64,000 nt of DNA from Prorocentrum cordatum (lineage: Eukaryota; Sar; Dinophyceae; Prorocentrales; Prorocentraceae), in NCBI GenBank assembly GCA_963575745.1, contig CAUYUJ010009868.1:20610-84609 (forward strand), written 5' to 3'. How positions within the stretch are numbered: position 1 is the stretch's first letter; the number at the start of each line of letters is the position of its first letter. The notes below the pieces were generated by a model. That model did not search any database. It was given only the letters and a program-made list of their open reading frames with translations, and was not told where the DNA came from. Below, piece after piece: positions 41,225-52,014 of the stretch. A program made the translations under genes and the position numbers.

Positions 41225-41410
41225 TTTGAGTGATCGTGTCGGGTAGCTCATGTGCCTCACTTGCCATGGATAATCAACACCAGGGATAAACAAGTTCAGG
41301 GGGGCATGGGGAGAGAGAGTGAGGAAAACAATAACGAAATACAGAAATATATAAAGAAATAATAATACGAATTAAGAAAAAAGAAGGAGAAGAAAAGAGG
41401 AAGAAACAAA
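41225..41410 (+). repeat. isolated copy of the 35.3-36.3 kb purine-rich unit
   Basis: Contains GGATAATCAACACCAGGGAT, AAACAAGTTCAGGGGGGCAT and the GAGAGAG and AAGAAGGAGAAGA stretches of the array upstream of copy A. The flank of the TIR element is therefore shared on the opposite side of copy B. Confidence 0.7.
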
Positions 41411-41945
41411 ACAATCCTCGAGTATATGCTTGTTTCGCTTGGGACATCCTCGACAAGCTTCTCGAATCGCTTGAGACATCCTCGCAGAATTGCTGGTTTC
41501 GCTTGAGACATCCTTGAAACATTGCTCGTTTCGTTTGAGCCTGCCTCCCAAAATTCTTGGTTTCGCTTGAGACATCCTCACAGAATTGTTGTTTTCGTTT
41601 GAGACATCCGTAAGAAACGTATCGTTTCGCTTGAGACATCTTTCAGTATATGCTTGTTTCGCTTGAAACATCCTCGAGTATATGCTTGTTTCGCTTGAGA
41701 CATCCTCGACAAGCTTCTCGAATCGCTCGAGACATCCTCGAGTATATGCTTGTTTCGCTTGAGACATCCTCGGCAAGCTTTTCGAATCGCTTGAGAACAA
41801 TCCTCACAGAATTACTGGTTTCGCTTGAGACATCCTTGACCCTATTGGCCTCGTTTCGTTTGAGCCTGCCTTCCAAAATTCTTGGTTTCGCTTGAGACAT
41901 CCTGAAAAAAGTGTGATCGCTTCGCTTGATCTTGCTATTTCAACA
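41410..41945 (-). repeat. 28-bp repeat family in the minus orientation, second cluster
   Basis: At least 13 copies of TTTCGCTTGAGACATCCTC with spacers of 10-25 bp, several spacers recurring (GAGTATATGCTTG; GACAAGCTTCTCGAATCG). The repeated spacer-plus-repeat blocks show the cluster grew by internal duplication. Confidence 0.85.
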
Positions 41946-42575
41946 TAACTTGATCTTGCTATCTCAACATAACGTTCCGAGGTGATAATGAAGTTTGGCC
42001 TCCGCGCCCCGCGCCCCCGACCAAACTCTTATTGGTCGACGATAAAAAACTCTAACGACTTAAGGGGGGGGGGTACATTATTATCGTGGGCATGGGGTTA
42101 TGTTATCCGACGATGTGGGATGACGAGTCTGTTCTTGTACAAAACACGCCCAGGATGAGCTTCCTGGGTTTTAGACGTTCGTGCATATAAGCATATCACA
42201 ACACAGCAATAGGCCTTGCTAACATCGTTCCCAATGTTCCCAGCCCCCACCGCCCCCACAATTTGCGCAAGCTCGGGCATTCGGTGGCTGCCACCGCAGC
42301 CAATCTCAATACGGACGATAACCAGGGACGTCGTGCCGACCGATTCTGACCGCTAGAGCCTCACCCGTGAGCGGAGAGAGGAGGGAGAAATAGAGAGAGA
42401 GAGAGAGTAGAGAAAGGAGAGAAAAAAATATCCCCGGCAAGGCCAACCTAAACGCGATATGTAGAAGCATATCTGAAGCATTCCCCTTAAGATTCAGATG
42501 AAATCCAGTTGTGATTCTGCTGTTCTCAAGCAGTCGTAGTCGCTTCGAGATGACAGTCAGCAGCGGCAACGGCAG
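41946..42575. other. no recognisable gene
   Basis: Contains two copies of CTTGATCTTGCTAT.TCAACA (41938-41985) and a short GA tract (42385-42425). Otherwise unique, with short ORFs only. Confidence 0.4.
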
Positions 42576-42579
42576 TCGC

Positions 42580-42795
42580 AGTCCACAGCCTCAGCCTCAG
42601 CCTGCCTCAGCATCAGCCTGCCTCAGCCTCAGCCTCAGCCTGCCTCTCCCTCAGCCTCAGCCTGCTTCAGCCTCAGCCTCAGTCTGCCTTCAGCCTCGGC
42701 CTCAGCCTCACCCTGCCTCAGCCTCAGCCTCAGCCTGCATCAGCCTCAGCCTCACACCTCCCTCAGCCTCCCTGACTCGGCCGCAGCATCAGCCT
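42580..42795 (+). repeat. CAGCCT hexamer minisatellite
   Basis: Imperfect CCTCAGCCTCAGCCTGCCTCAG units. The Ser/Ala/Gln-rich frame is an artefact. Confidence 0.9.
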
Positions 42796-42799
42796 GCCT

Positions 42800-43265
42800 C
42801 AGCATTCAAAATATGGCCCGGGAGTGGAGTTCTGGGAACTCGAAGAACACGAAGTGGCCTTCAGTTGGCTCCGGGCATTCAAAATGTGGCCCGGGAATGG
42901 AATTCTGGGAAGTCGAAGAGCACGAAGTGGCCTACAGTTGGCTCCGGGCATTCAAAATGTGGCCCGGAATGGAGTTCTGGGAACTCGAAGACCAGGAAGT
43001 GGCCTACAGTTGGCTCCGGGCATCCAAAATGTGGCCCGGGAATGGAATTCTGGGAACTCGAAGAGCACGAAGTGGCCTACAGTTGGCTCCGGGCACTCAA
43101 AATGTAGCCCGGGAATGGAGTTCTGGGAGGTCGAAGAGCACGAAGTGTGTGACTGTTGACGAAAAACGATCCCGGCTCTGTTCCCGGTTCTCCAGAATGT
43201 GGCCCGGGAATGGAGTTCTGGGAGGTCGAAGAGCACGAAGTGTGTGACTGTTGGCGAAAAACGAT
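42800..43265 (+). repeat. 72-bp tandem repeat
   Basis: Six units, each with GGCCCGGGAATGGAGTTCTG, GGAACTCGAAGAGCACGAAG and TGGCCTACAGTTGGCTCCGG, at starts near 42817, 42890, 42962, 43034, 43108 and 43201. The period is a multiple of three, so each frame repeats every 24 codons. There is no other sign of coding. Confidence 0.85.
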
Positions 43266-43467
43266 TCCCGGTTCTCCTCCCCGGCACCCGCCCAGACCCC
43301 CCTGAGGAGTCATGATGCTCTCTTTTGACCCTACTAGAAACCTATCAGCAAAAGCTGTTAGGTAAAAAGAGATTTAGAACACTTCTGCCCCGTGCCGCCC
43401 CGCCTCCGCGCACTTTGTCCTTCCTCAATAGCCGCCCCTGGCTCGACCAGCCCCGGCCCCATGCCGC

Positions 43468-43820
43468 GATGGGCGCCAGGACGGGCCAGGCCGCGCCCCT
43501 GCGCCTGCGAACGCTCGCGTGGTGCCTGTGCTGCGGCAGCGCCTGCTCGCAGGAGCCTGCGGCGACGAGCGGCAGCGCGTCGCTCGTCGCTCCCGCGCCG
43601 TCGGCGGCTGCCCTCGAGGACGCTGCGCGCGTGGCGCCGGGCGTGCCGGTGGCCGCGGGCGGCTGCGCCGGGGCCGACGACTGCACTGCCGCGGGCCCTG
43701 GCGCCTCGGGCCCTGATGGCGCCCTGGTGTCGGACGCGGCGGGTGCGGCGGCCGAGGAGCTGAGGAGGAAGAGGTGCCCAGATTTGCCCGCGTCGTGGAA
43801 ATGGCAGGACGGGAGGTTTT
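43468..43820 (+). pseudogene. 5' coding exon of an unknown, possibly secreted protein, cut off by a TIR element
   Basis: The frame starting at ATG 43468 is strongly GC3-rich. It begins MGARTGQAAPLRLRTLAWCL with CCGSACSQ, compatible with a signal peptide or membrane anchor. An Ala/Gly/Pro-rich low-complexity part and EELRRKRCPDLPASWKWQDG follow. At 43821 the sequence switches to the head of the CCCGGAAAGGG-type element (CCCAGGAAGGGG), and the translated frame continues as repeat-derived sequence. Either an insertion truncated the gene or the element lies in an intron right after an exon end (GGACGGGAGGT). No family recognised. Confidence 0.4.
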
Positions 43821-44290
43821 CCCAGGAAGGGGCGCGGGCCCAGGGTTCTCTTTCAGTAGGTTTACCCCCGGGAATCGATTTGAGGTGGGCCGGCGAATTT
43901 CTTTTGCGACACAAAGCGAGGAAAGCGGGGGCTGGCGAATTAAAGTTGAGGATGTCCCGAGCGAAACGCTTGTTTGCAGAAATTGTTGAGGATGTCTCGA
44001 ACGACACGCTTGTTTTGTGTTACGATTGTCTTCTCCTGGGGGCTAGAATTCAGAGGATCTCTCGAGTGAAATACTTGTTTTCACGTGCTAACGTTTTGAG
44101 GATGTCTCGAGCGAGGCGCTTGGTTTCACGCCTCCAGGTTCCCAGGCAGATGTCTAGCATGAGGATGCGTTGAGGATCTCTCGAGCGAGACGCTCGTTTT
44201 CACGCGTCCAGGTCGCCCAGGCGGATATCTAGCATGAGGATGTGTTGAGGAAGTCTCGATCGAGACGCTTGTTTGCACGTGTCCAGGTTG
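43821..44290 (+). mobile_element. head fragment of a TIR element plus 28-bp repeats
   Basis: CCCAGGAAGGGGCGCGGGCC and CAGGGTTCTCTTTCAGTAGG match the element head. Then come GTGGGCCGGCGAAT and seven diverged 28-bp repeats (GAGGATGTCTCGAACGACAC, GAGGATCTCTCGAGCGAGAC and so on). The last two lie in a 70-bp tandem duplication containing TCTAGCATGAGGATG. No tail was found. Confidence 0.65.
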
Positions 44291-45215
44291 CCCAGGCACA
44301 GCCCTCGGCACGGTACGTCAAGATCGATACACTCAGCCTTGCAACCTGGCACGTTCGCTGGCACGTGCCGTGGCGCGTCACATGGCGAGTCCCCCTGGCA
44401 CGTCGCGCGGTGCGTTCCCTGGCACGTCCCGTGGCACGTCCATTGGCACGTTCCGTAGCGCGTGCCCTTGGCACGTCCCGCGGTGCGTCCCCATGGCACG
44501 TCCCCTGGCACGTCGCCTGGCGCGTCCCCTTGGCACGTTCCGCGGCGCGTCATCCTAGCATGTCCCTTTGTCAATTGGCTATGTGGCAGCTACTATGTGC
44601 TCAGGCAGCTCGAGCTTAAGATCCAGATCGGTTCGGTCAGGATTCGGATGCAGAGGAGGACTCGATCCACAACGTTAGAGAGCACAACTGCGGCATGGCA
44701 CATCGCAATTCAGCACGGCGCGGCACAGTACAGCCCTCGGCACGGTCCATCAAGATCGATACACTCAGCATTACATCCTGGCACGTTGCGTGGCACGTTC
44801 CGTGGCGCGTCCCGTGGCGAGTCCCCCTGGCACGTCGCGCGGCGCGTCCCCTTGCACGTCCCGTGGCACGTCCATTGGCACGTTCCGTAGCGCGTGCCCT
44901 TGGCACGTCCCGAGGTGCGTCCCCATGGCCGTTCCCTGGCACGTCGCCTGGCGCGTCCCTTGGGTCGTTCCGCGGAGCGTCCTCCTGGTTAGCTCTGGGT
45001 CAGCTACTATGTGCTCAGGCAACTCGATCTTAAAATCCAGATCGGTTCGGTCAGGATTCGGATGCAAAGGAGGACTCGATCCACAATGTTAGAGAGCACA
45101 ATTGCGGCATGGCACATCGCAATTCAGCACGGCGCAGCACAGCACAGCCCTGGGCACGGTACATCAAGATCGATACACTCAGCATTGTATTTTACCGTCG
45201 CCCAATCAGGTGTTT
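44290..45215 (+). repeat. GGCACGTCCC arrays and 190-bp units, second locus
   Basis: Two GGCACGTCCC/GGCACGTTCC arrays (44345-44570, 44778-44985), each followed by the 190-bp unit (44577-44772, 44993-45188). The locus ends TCGCCCAATCAGGTGT, where a TIR head is inserted. At 20697 and 21568 the same CCCAATCAGGTGT continues without insertion, giving an empty-site comparison. Confidence 0.75.
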
Positions 45216-45440
45216 TTCCCATAAATGGCGTGGGCCCAGGGTTCTCGTTTAGTTTTGTTTCCCCCCTGGGTTCGACCGGCGGAATTTCGTGCGATAAACA
45301 ACGAGGTGAAGTCCCATTCGGAGTGGAACAATTGAGGGTGTCCCTAGCGAAACGCGTGTTCGGATTCGGCCGGCGAAATTATTTGCGACAAATAGCAGCG
45401 TAAAGTCGCATTCGGCGATTCGGCGTGGACAACAATTTGA
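45216..45440 (+). mobile_element. two short TIR-element head fragments
   Basis: CCCATAAATGGCGTGGGCCC and AGGGTTCTCGTTTAG at 45218 are followed by TGGGTTCGACCGGCGGAATT and CGATAAACAACGAGG. A second CGGCCGGCGAAATTATTTGC block lies at 45368. The TGGCGTGGG and GGTTCGACCGG pieces resemble tRNA A and B boxes about 45 bp apart. The 28-bp repeat is present once, diverged (GGGTGTCCCTAGCGAAACGC). Confidence 0.5.
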
Positions 45441-45568
45441 GACGCTTCGCGTATCCCCTCAGTGCAACCAGCGCGCCAGCTGTCCCCCGGGATGCAGTTT
45501 CCAGGGTGCGGCTCATACGAACGACCCTCGTAAGGAGGCAACCTACAGTGACCAGTGTACGGCTCATG

Positions 45569-46130
45569 CGCAGGGCACTCTCACAGCAGGACATGGGCAC
45601 AGCCCATATCTCGGCACAGGCGAAGCCGAGGCCGACGCCGTTGCCGACGACGACGCCGACGCCGACGCCGACGCCGACGACGCCGACGTCGACGACGCTG
45701 ACGCCGACAACGACGTGATTGTGCCATGTTCCCCCCGCACCGGGCAAGGAGAGCATCCCCAGGCTGAGGCTGTGGCTGACGACTCGGGCCACTATACGCG
45801 GACGCACGCCTACGAGGATAGAGCCATCCAAGACGACTCGACTTGCCCCACGCGAGGATACATCGCCGATCCCCTTCTCCTCCTTCAATTTACCAGATCT
45901 TGCGGCTATCGGCTGCGCCTCCTCCTCTCCTCCTCCTACTGCGCAGGGCACTCTCACTGCAGGACATGGGCACAACCCACAGGTTGTGCCATGTTCCCCC
46001 TGCTTCGTGCAAGGAAAGCATCCCCAGGCCGAGGCTGAGGCAGACGACACGGACCACTATACGCGGACGCCCAGTACTGCGCAGGGCACTCTTACTGCAG
46101 GACATGGGCACAACTCCCATCCTGGCACAC
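45569..46130 (+). repeat. dispersed short repeats in a possible gene remnant
   Basis: GCGCAGGGCACTCTCACTGC (with AGGACATGGGCACA) occurs at about 45569, 45938 and 46078. GCATCCCCAGGCTGAGGCTG (with ACTATACGCGGACGC) occurs at about 45751 and 46018. A (GACGCC)n tract lies at 45624-45710. The pieces alternate, which suggests local duplication. No recognised protein. Confidence 0.65.
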
Positions 46131-46400
46131 GCCTCCCAATTGTGAGCAGTTCCCCCCGCACTGTAACAGCCTGGCGGCCAACCTTGAGGCCTGCAGTTCC
46201 CCACAGGGTCCTGCCAGGCGTGCTGTTAGAGCTGTCGCGAGCAGATCGCGAGTCCCCCAGCCAGGGCAGCGAGGCCCTTGCGGTGGAAACTTGCGGCCAG
46301 GACACACGGCCACACCAGATGCCGGACCCGCGGCAATGGCCAGAGCCCAAAGACCCCCACACGGGGCAGCAGCTGTACAAAACAGGAATCAACAACATCC

Positions 46401-46500
46401 NNNNNNNNNNNNNNNNNNNNNNNNNNNNNNNNNNNNNNNNNNNNNNNNNNNNNNNNNNNNNNNNNNNNNNNNNNNNNNNNNNNNNNNNNNNNNNNNNNNN
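46401..46500. other. assembly gap
   Basis: One hundred N characters, so the true length may differ. The gap abuts the AGT microsatellite, which is probably why assembly failed. Confidence 1.
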
Positions 46501-46977
<477 letters not shown>

Positions 46978-47000
46978 TGTCGGTACTTGTTCGGCGGATA

Positions 47001-48400
47001 CTAGGCGAAGCTGCAGTGGGCTGCCGTGGGGCTCGTGGCCCTCGAGTTGGCCGCCGTCCTGGGCTCCGCCGTCGGCTTCGGGGCGGGTTTCCTGCAGACG
47101 ACGTGGACTTGCGCCGCGTTCATCGCGAGGACGCTGAAGGTTTCCGTGGGCGGCAGCAAGACAGGGCGCGACGTCAGGGTGGCCCTGGAGGGCGACCCGG
47201 CCTCCGCCCTGACCCGGCACGGCCCAGCATCAATGGGTCGAGGCAGCGGGCGATACTTGCGTGGAGAATGAAGTCCCGTCGAGGGTGGCATCGCCGAGAA
47301 GATGATGCCCAAGGACCTCATCATCAAGTGGGGAGGATGCGTGGCCCGCCTTGTGCAGGGGCCGCTCAAGGGCAGCCGCCTCGCGCGGCTTTGGTGCGCC
47401 TGCCGCTTCAAGGAGGCGAAATGCAGACCCCACCGCTGCATCAAGGATGACCTCGAGGCGACGAGGGGCGAGGGGGAGATTGGGATGGTGCGCCTTTGTG
47501 CAGCTCTCCCGTGCACCCTGCCAGGCGGTGAGAATAGCCTCGTCCACGTCAACCCCAGCGCGTGGTCAACCCCCGCGCCTAGATCAACGTGTCGGAGTTG
47601 GTTAAGCTCGCGCCAGCGGGCCTCGCGCGCGCGCGGTGCTCGGGTCTGCTGCGCTTGGACATGCAGGGGCGTCGGCAAGCTGGTCAGCGCGTGCTCAAGT
47701 GCCGCGCCAGAAGACCAGCCCCTTGCCGGCCGAGCCCCTGCAGCCCTCGGGGCGCAAAACCTGCGCGCCTCCTTCGCTGGGGGAAAGCGATCTTGTCCGC
47801 CTCGCAGATGTCGATCTCGGATGTGCGCAATGCCCCGGATGCGGGCGGTGCTCGCACCCTTCGAGCATGCCCCCTCCGCGCGCAGACCTACGAGGCGCAG
47901 GCCGCGCAGAGGACGTGCGCTTGGGCCCAGTGCTTCAGGGAGAGGACCGCGGATAAGGATTGCGTCCACCTTTGCGCATCTGATGCTGCTGGTCGCGTCG
48001 CGGCATGGCGCAGCCGCCCCGCTGCGCTGGTGTCCGGGGGGGGCGGGGGCCAGGCTCCCGTCGGGCCGAGAAGCAGGAGGCGCGCAGTGCGCGCGAGGAT
48101 CGCCCACATCGCCCACAAGTGAGCACGGGGCCCATCCATGTGCGCGACTCCTTGGCGGATGCGGCCGCGGGCTGGGGCGCCTATTGCAGCTCCCCCGCGG
48201 CGCCGAGGACGACGCTCGCACCGACGTGGAGGCGATCGGCCTCGGCCTCGTCTTCTCCATCCCCGACGGCGCCTTGCTGGCCCCGCGCCCGGAGCTGCTC
48301 GACGGGTTCGCCAGCTCGCACCCCGCGGCCATCTGCTGGAATTCAGGGCGACGGCGCCAACTTCCAGGGTGATGGCTTGTGCCCGTTGTCCGCTGTCGCC
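47001..48400 (+). CDS. possible exons of an unknown GC-rich gene
   Basis: At 47011-47110 one frame encodes a membrane-helix-like LQWAAVGLVALELAAVLGSA with VGFGAGFLQ. At 47302-48372 a 356-codon frame includes MMPKDLIIKWGGCVARLVQG and, near its end, DVEAIGLGLVFSIPDGALLA. The intervening Arg/Ala/Cys-rich stretches are of the kind GC-rich DNA gives by chance, so perhaps only these islands are coding. An opposing 618-codon minus frame spans the same DNA and has no better credentials. No family recognised. Confidence 0.25.
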
Positions 48401-50231
48401 TGAAGTAGGGGGCGGGGCCGCGGCTGCCTGGCCCGTCGAGCGAGGTCCAGGAGCAGGGGCGCTGCGCCGACGAGAATGGGAGGTGCGCGACGACTTCGAT
48501 GAGACGCTCAAGGAGGCGTGCGCGCAGGACGAGGAGCCGTGGAGGCGAGGCCCCCAGGCGGCCCTTGTCTCCGACTACCTGGCCCGGAGGGCGGAATGTC
48601 AGGCGGGCGCAGCGGTGCGAGGGGCCCTGTCGGCCGAGCGAGGAGTGGGGCGGCCTGGGCTCCTCGCCGAGCTCGTCGGAGCCGCCGGCGCGATGCGCGA
48701 GGGCACGGTCAGCGAGGTCGGGCTCGGCCGGGCGCGAGGGTGCCGGGCCGCGTGGGGCAGGCCGGGAGCTCGAGGGAGGAGACGGGCGCGTGCGTGCAGC
48801 TGCAGAGCGACCCGCAGGAGCGGAGCGGCTGCCGCGCCCGTCGTCGGCGGGGGCCACGCCTGTCCCAGGACCAGGACCGATGGGCTCGGGCCGACCGCCC
48901 GGGGCGCGCGCGCCGTGGGGCGGGCGCGCGGGCCCTTCCCCGCGTGGGCCGCGACCTGGGGCGCCCCCTGGGCTTGGGCTTCGTCGTCTTCGGCCAGATG
49001 CTGCTTGCTCAGCAGTCGCCGCGATGTTCGACCCGTCTGCGTTCTACAGCTCTGGGCGGCCGACCTCCACCAGAGGCGCCGTTCGTCGAGCGGTTCGCGA
49101 GACCGGGGGGGGTGGCGCGCGGGCGCCTCCTCCCTGCCCCGGGAGGATGAGATCTTGGCAGGGCCGCTTCCCGAGACCGAGCTGGGCCTTGTTCTGCAGG
49201 ACTTGGTCGGAGAGTTGGGGCGTGCCAGCGAGCGCGCGGAAGAGGCTGAAGGGGCAGCCGAGGGCGTGCTGGTCAGCATGGGCAGGGCGAGGGATGCAAG
49301 GGGCTGCGACTTTTATGGCGTCATCCTCTGCCCGGGCCTGCTGGGGAAGGATGCGTTCTGCGGCCTTCGCTCATCTGCAGTGGGGCAAAACTCGAGGCCG
49401 CTGTTCCGCTCCATCAAGTTCCCGGCCAACATCGCCAACGCCATGGCCTACGGCTGCGCGGCCTTCCAGCGTGGGGGCGGAGACTATTGCCTCAGCTGCG
49501 CGAACTCCCCGAAGACGTCGGGCGCGGGCGCGGGCAATTTCGCGCCACCAAATGATTGCAAGCTCGAGGCGCGGCCCCCCCCTGGCCAGCGGTGGCCAAG
49601 GTGCAGGGCGTCGCGCTCCAGATCCCCGGATGAGGGCGGGCGGATCTCCGCCCCGGAGCGGGCTGTCCGCTTGGCGCCGCCGCGCCCCGGACGCGAGCGC
49701 GAACCCCTCCCGATGCCGGCTGGGCGCGCGCGCGCGCCCTTCCCAATGCCCGAGGAGAGGGGGGGCGCGAGGCCCCGAAGTCTTCCGGGGCCATGCCCCC
49801 GCCCCGCGGGGCGGTGGGGGCGGCGCGGCCCAGCCGCGCGACGGGGGCGAGAGGCCTGGCAGCGGCGCCGCGCGGCCCGGGAGAGCCCAGGGCGGCGGCG
49901 GCAGCGCGCGCGGCTCGCAGCGCTGAGGAGGAGGAGGCGGCGCGCTAGGGCCATCAGGGTCGATGGGGGGGGGGGGGGGGGGGCGCGCGCGGCGGAGGGG
50001 CCTGGGGGGCGAGAGGCATGGCGGAGGATGGCCGCGCAGCCTGCCGCGCTGGGGCGCGGGCCCGCCTCGGAGAGAGGGCCTGGGCGGCGGCGCCCGCATC
50101 GACGCCGCGGCGGCGGCGCGCTGCCTCGACGACGCCAGGGGCTCAGGCAGCGCCGCTGCGGGAGCAGTGGGCACGCGGGCGCGCCTGGGGTTGTTCGCCC
50201 AGAGAATCGGCCAGGGGGCGGGCGACGGTAG
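48138..50231 (+). CDS. long GC-rich ORF with coding-like islands, unknown
   Basis: A 697-codon frame. Islands with normal composition are WEVRDDFDETLKEACAQDEE (48480-48540), PLPETELGLVLQDLVGELGR (49165-49230), DARGCDFYGVILCPGLLGKD and FCGLRSSAVGQNSRPLFRSI (49295-49440), and ANIANAMAYGCAAFQRGGGD (49428-49487). Between them are Arg/Gly/Pro/Ala runs typical of chance ORFs, and a G18 run at 49965-49982. I infer a multi-exon gene or a decayed element whose exons happen to share one frame. Function unknown. Confidence 0.3.
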   Translation: MCATPWRMRPRAGAPIAAPPRRRGRRSHRRGGDRPRPRLLHPRRRLAGPAPGAARRVRQLAPRGHLLEFRATAPTSRVMACARCPLSPEVGGGAAAAWPVERGPGAGALRRREWEVRDDFDETLKEACAQDEEPWRRGPQAALVSDYLARRAECQAGAAVRGALSAERGVGRPGLLAELVGAAGAMREGTVSEVGLGRARGCRAAWGRPGARGRRRARACSCRATRRSGAAAAPVVGGGHACPRTRTDGLGPTARGARAVGRARGPFPAWAATWGAPWAWASSSSARCCLLSSRRDVRPVCVLQLWAADLHQRRRSSSGSRDRGGWRAGASSLPREDEILAGPLPETELGLVLQDLVGELGRASERAEEAEGAAEGVLVSMGRARDARGCDFYGVILCPGLLGKDAFCGLRSSAVGQNSRPLFRSIKFPANIANAMAYGCAAFQRGGGDYCLSCANSPKTSGAGAGNFAPPNDCKLEARPPPGQRWPRCRASRSRSPDEGGRISAPERAVRLAPPRPGREREPLPMPAGRARAPFPMPEERGGARPRSLPGPCPRPAGRWGRRGPAARRGREAWQRRRAARESPGRRRQRARLAALRRRRRRARAIRVDGGGGGGARAAEGPGGREAWRRMAAQPAALGRGPASERGPGRRRPHRRRGGGALPRRRQGLRQRRCGSSGHAGAPGVVRPENRPGGGRR

Positions 50232-50321
50232 GCGGGGCGGCCGAGAGAGCAGCTGGAGAAGCTGGTCGGGACTTGGGGCTACCCCGACCAGAGAAGAGGA
50301 TGGCTCGGCTGGGCCCTGGCG

Positions 50322-50700
50322 GTGCAGATGCCGCGCGAGGCTGAGGGGCGCAGGGCAGGAGCTGTCTCCCAGAAGAAGAAGCGCCAGGGCAAGAGCGTGG
50401 ACTCGGCGCAGCATTATTTGTTAAACCTGCTTGAACCAGAAATTGTCCGGGACAAGGCCAGCTTGGCAGACCTCGAGGCGCGAGGATTGGGAGAGGGTCG
50501 CGCAGGGGCCCAACCTGAACGAGCTGGCGAACTCCACCGTCAAGTCGCGCAACCTGGGCTGGCGGCGGTGGTCTCTCTTCCGCCGCGCGCGTGGGATCAG
50601 CCCGCCGCGGGAGGTCGCGCTTGCCAGCCGGAGGGGGATGTGGGGGATTTCGCGAGGCTGAGGGGCGGTCGCCTGCCGAAGCGAAGAGAAGACGTGGGCG
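50322..50700 (+). CDS. possible exon with basic segment, unknown
   Basis: Frame 50322 onward reads REAEGRRAGAVSQKKKRQGK then SVDSAQHYLLNLLEPEIVRD. A second frame near 50500 reads LNELANSTVKSRNLGWRRWS. Lys/Arg clusters suggest a nuclear or nucleic-acid-binding segment. The frame change at about 50470 argues for separate exons or decay. It may belong to the locus just upstream. Confidence 0.25.
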
Positions 50701-51264
50701 CCGTCGGCGCAGGAGTTCCTGGCGGCGGCAGGGCCAGGTCCCCCCTCCAGTGCAGGAGCGGGCTCTCGAGGTGGGCCCCGTGGCTCGCGCTGCGCGGTGG
50801 AGAGGCGGCGGGCGCCGAGAGCGCGCGGGGGGCTGTCGGCTCGCGCAGACAGCGTGGCCCATCGCGGGCCTCGTGCTGCGATCCGCCGTCGCCTCGAGGC
50901 GGAGCGAGGGGGGCAAGGCCAGGCGTGGGCGGGGGGGCGCGCGAGAGGGACTTCATGGAACTCATTCCCTTCAATGGGCGTTCCCGCTACCCCTGGCGCA
51001 GTGGGCGCGGCGTCAGGGGGGGGCGGCCCGCGCGCGCGCTCCCGCCGCGGGGGGGCGCGAAGTCCCTGCGCGCGGGGCGGGGCGGGCATGGCGGGGCGCC
51101 GTCGGCCCCCCAAACATTGATGCTCGGGCGCCCCTGGCCGCCGCATCAGGGGGGCGCGGCGCGCCTCCCCGCCAACTTTGAACTTTGCATCGTGCGCGAA
51201 ATATTTATGGCGAAGGCCTTGCAGCCGTTGCCGCCGACCCCGAGAGCGACGAATATGAAAGCGA

Positions 51265-51400
51265 GGGGGGGGGGGGGCATGGGGGGGAGGTGGTGGGAAG
51301 AGGATGGGGGGGGGGGGGGGGGATGCGGAGGAGAAGCTAGGCGAGGAGAAGGAGGCAGATGAGGGCAGGAGGGGGGGGCAGGGGGGGGGGGGGGGTGGGG
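51265..51400 (+). repeat. G-run cluster
   Basis: Runs of 10-16 G at 51266-51276, 51306-51321 and 51378-51391, separated by GGAGG-rich sequence. They are capable of G-quadruplex formation on the plus strand. Confidence 0.8.
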
Positions 51401-51404
51401 GTGC

Positions 51405-51900
51405 ATTTCTCAGGGGCTTCTTGGGGGGCTCCTCTCGGGAGGCTCTCCTTGGGGGGCCTCCTTGGGAGCAGTTTGGAAAAAGTTCGAAATGTCCGTTCGG
51501 GCCCCCCGTCTGGGCACTCTCCTGGAGCCGTCTTGGGGGCCTCTTGGGCCGTCTTGGAGGCGTCTGGGCCCGCTCCGGGCTCTCTTCAGCCGTTGGGGGG
51601 GCCCTCTTGGGGGCCCCTCGGGCCGTCTCGGGGCGATCTTGTGGGCCTCTTGGGTCTCGGCGCGTCGGAGAGCGGATGGGGCAAGAACGCCGCAATTTTC
51701 CAAAAACGAACGGGGAATCTGTGAATTGTTCTTCCTTTGCAGGCCTCTCGGGCCGTCTGGAGGCCGTCGAGGCGTCTTGGACATATCGTTTGGCGATTCG
51801 GGGTTTTCTAGGGTTGTCTTTGGGGCCTCTTGGGGCACTCTTCGCTTTTTTTTTTTTTTTTTTGTTGGGGGGGGGGGGGCTCCGGGGCTCCCGGCGTCGT
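51405..51900 (+). repeat. GGCCTC/CGTCTTGGG-type repeat, fourth cluster
   Basis: The same family as the three earlier clusters, with GGGGCCTCTTGGG and CCGTCTTGGAGGCGTCT units and the GGCAAGAACGC block (51678). It ends in T-run and G-run tracts at 51845-51880. Confidence 0.7.
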
Positions 51901-52014
51901 ATCTGACCCCGCCCCCCGGGCCGTCTGACCCCCCGCCCGGACCCCTCGCCCCCCCCCCGCCCTACCGCCGCCGGAGTAGGACACTTTTTGAAGTGCCGAA
52001 ATTAATTTTCCGAC

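Noticed and set aside
47001-48857. 618-codon minus-strand ORF
   Set aside because: It is Arg/Ala/Pro-rich throughout with no domain, as expected by chance at this GC content. The more protein-like islands are on the plus strand, and even those are uncertain.
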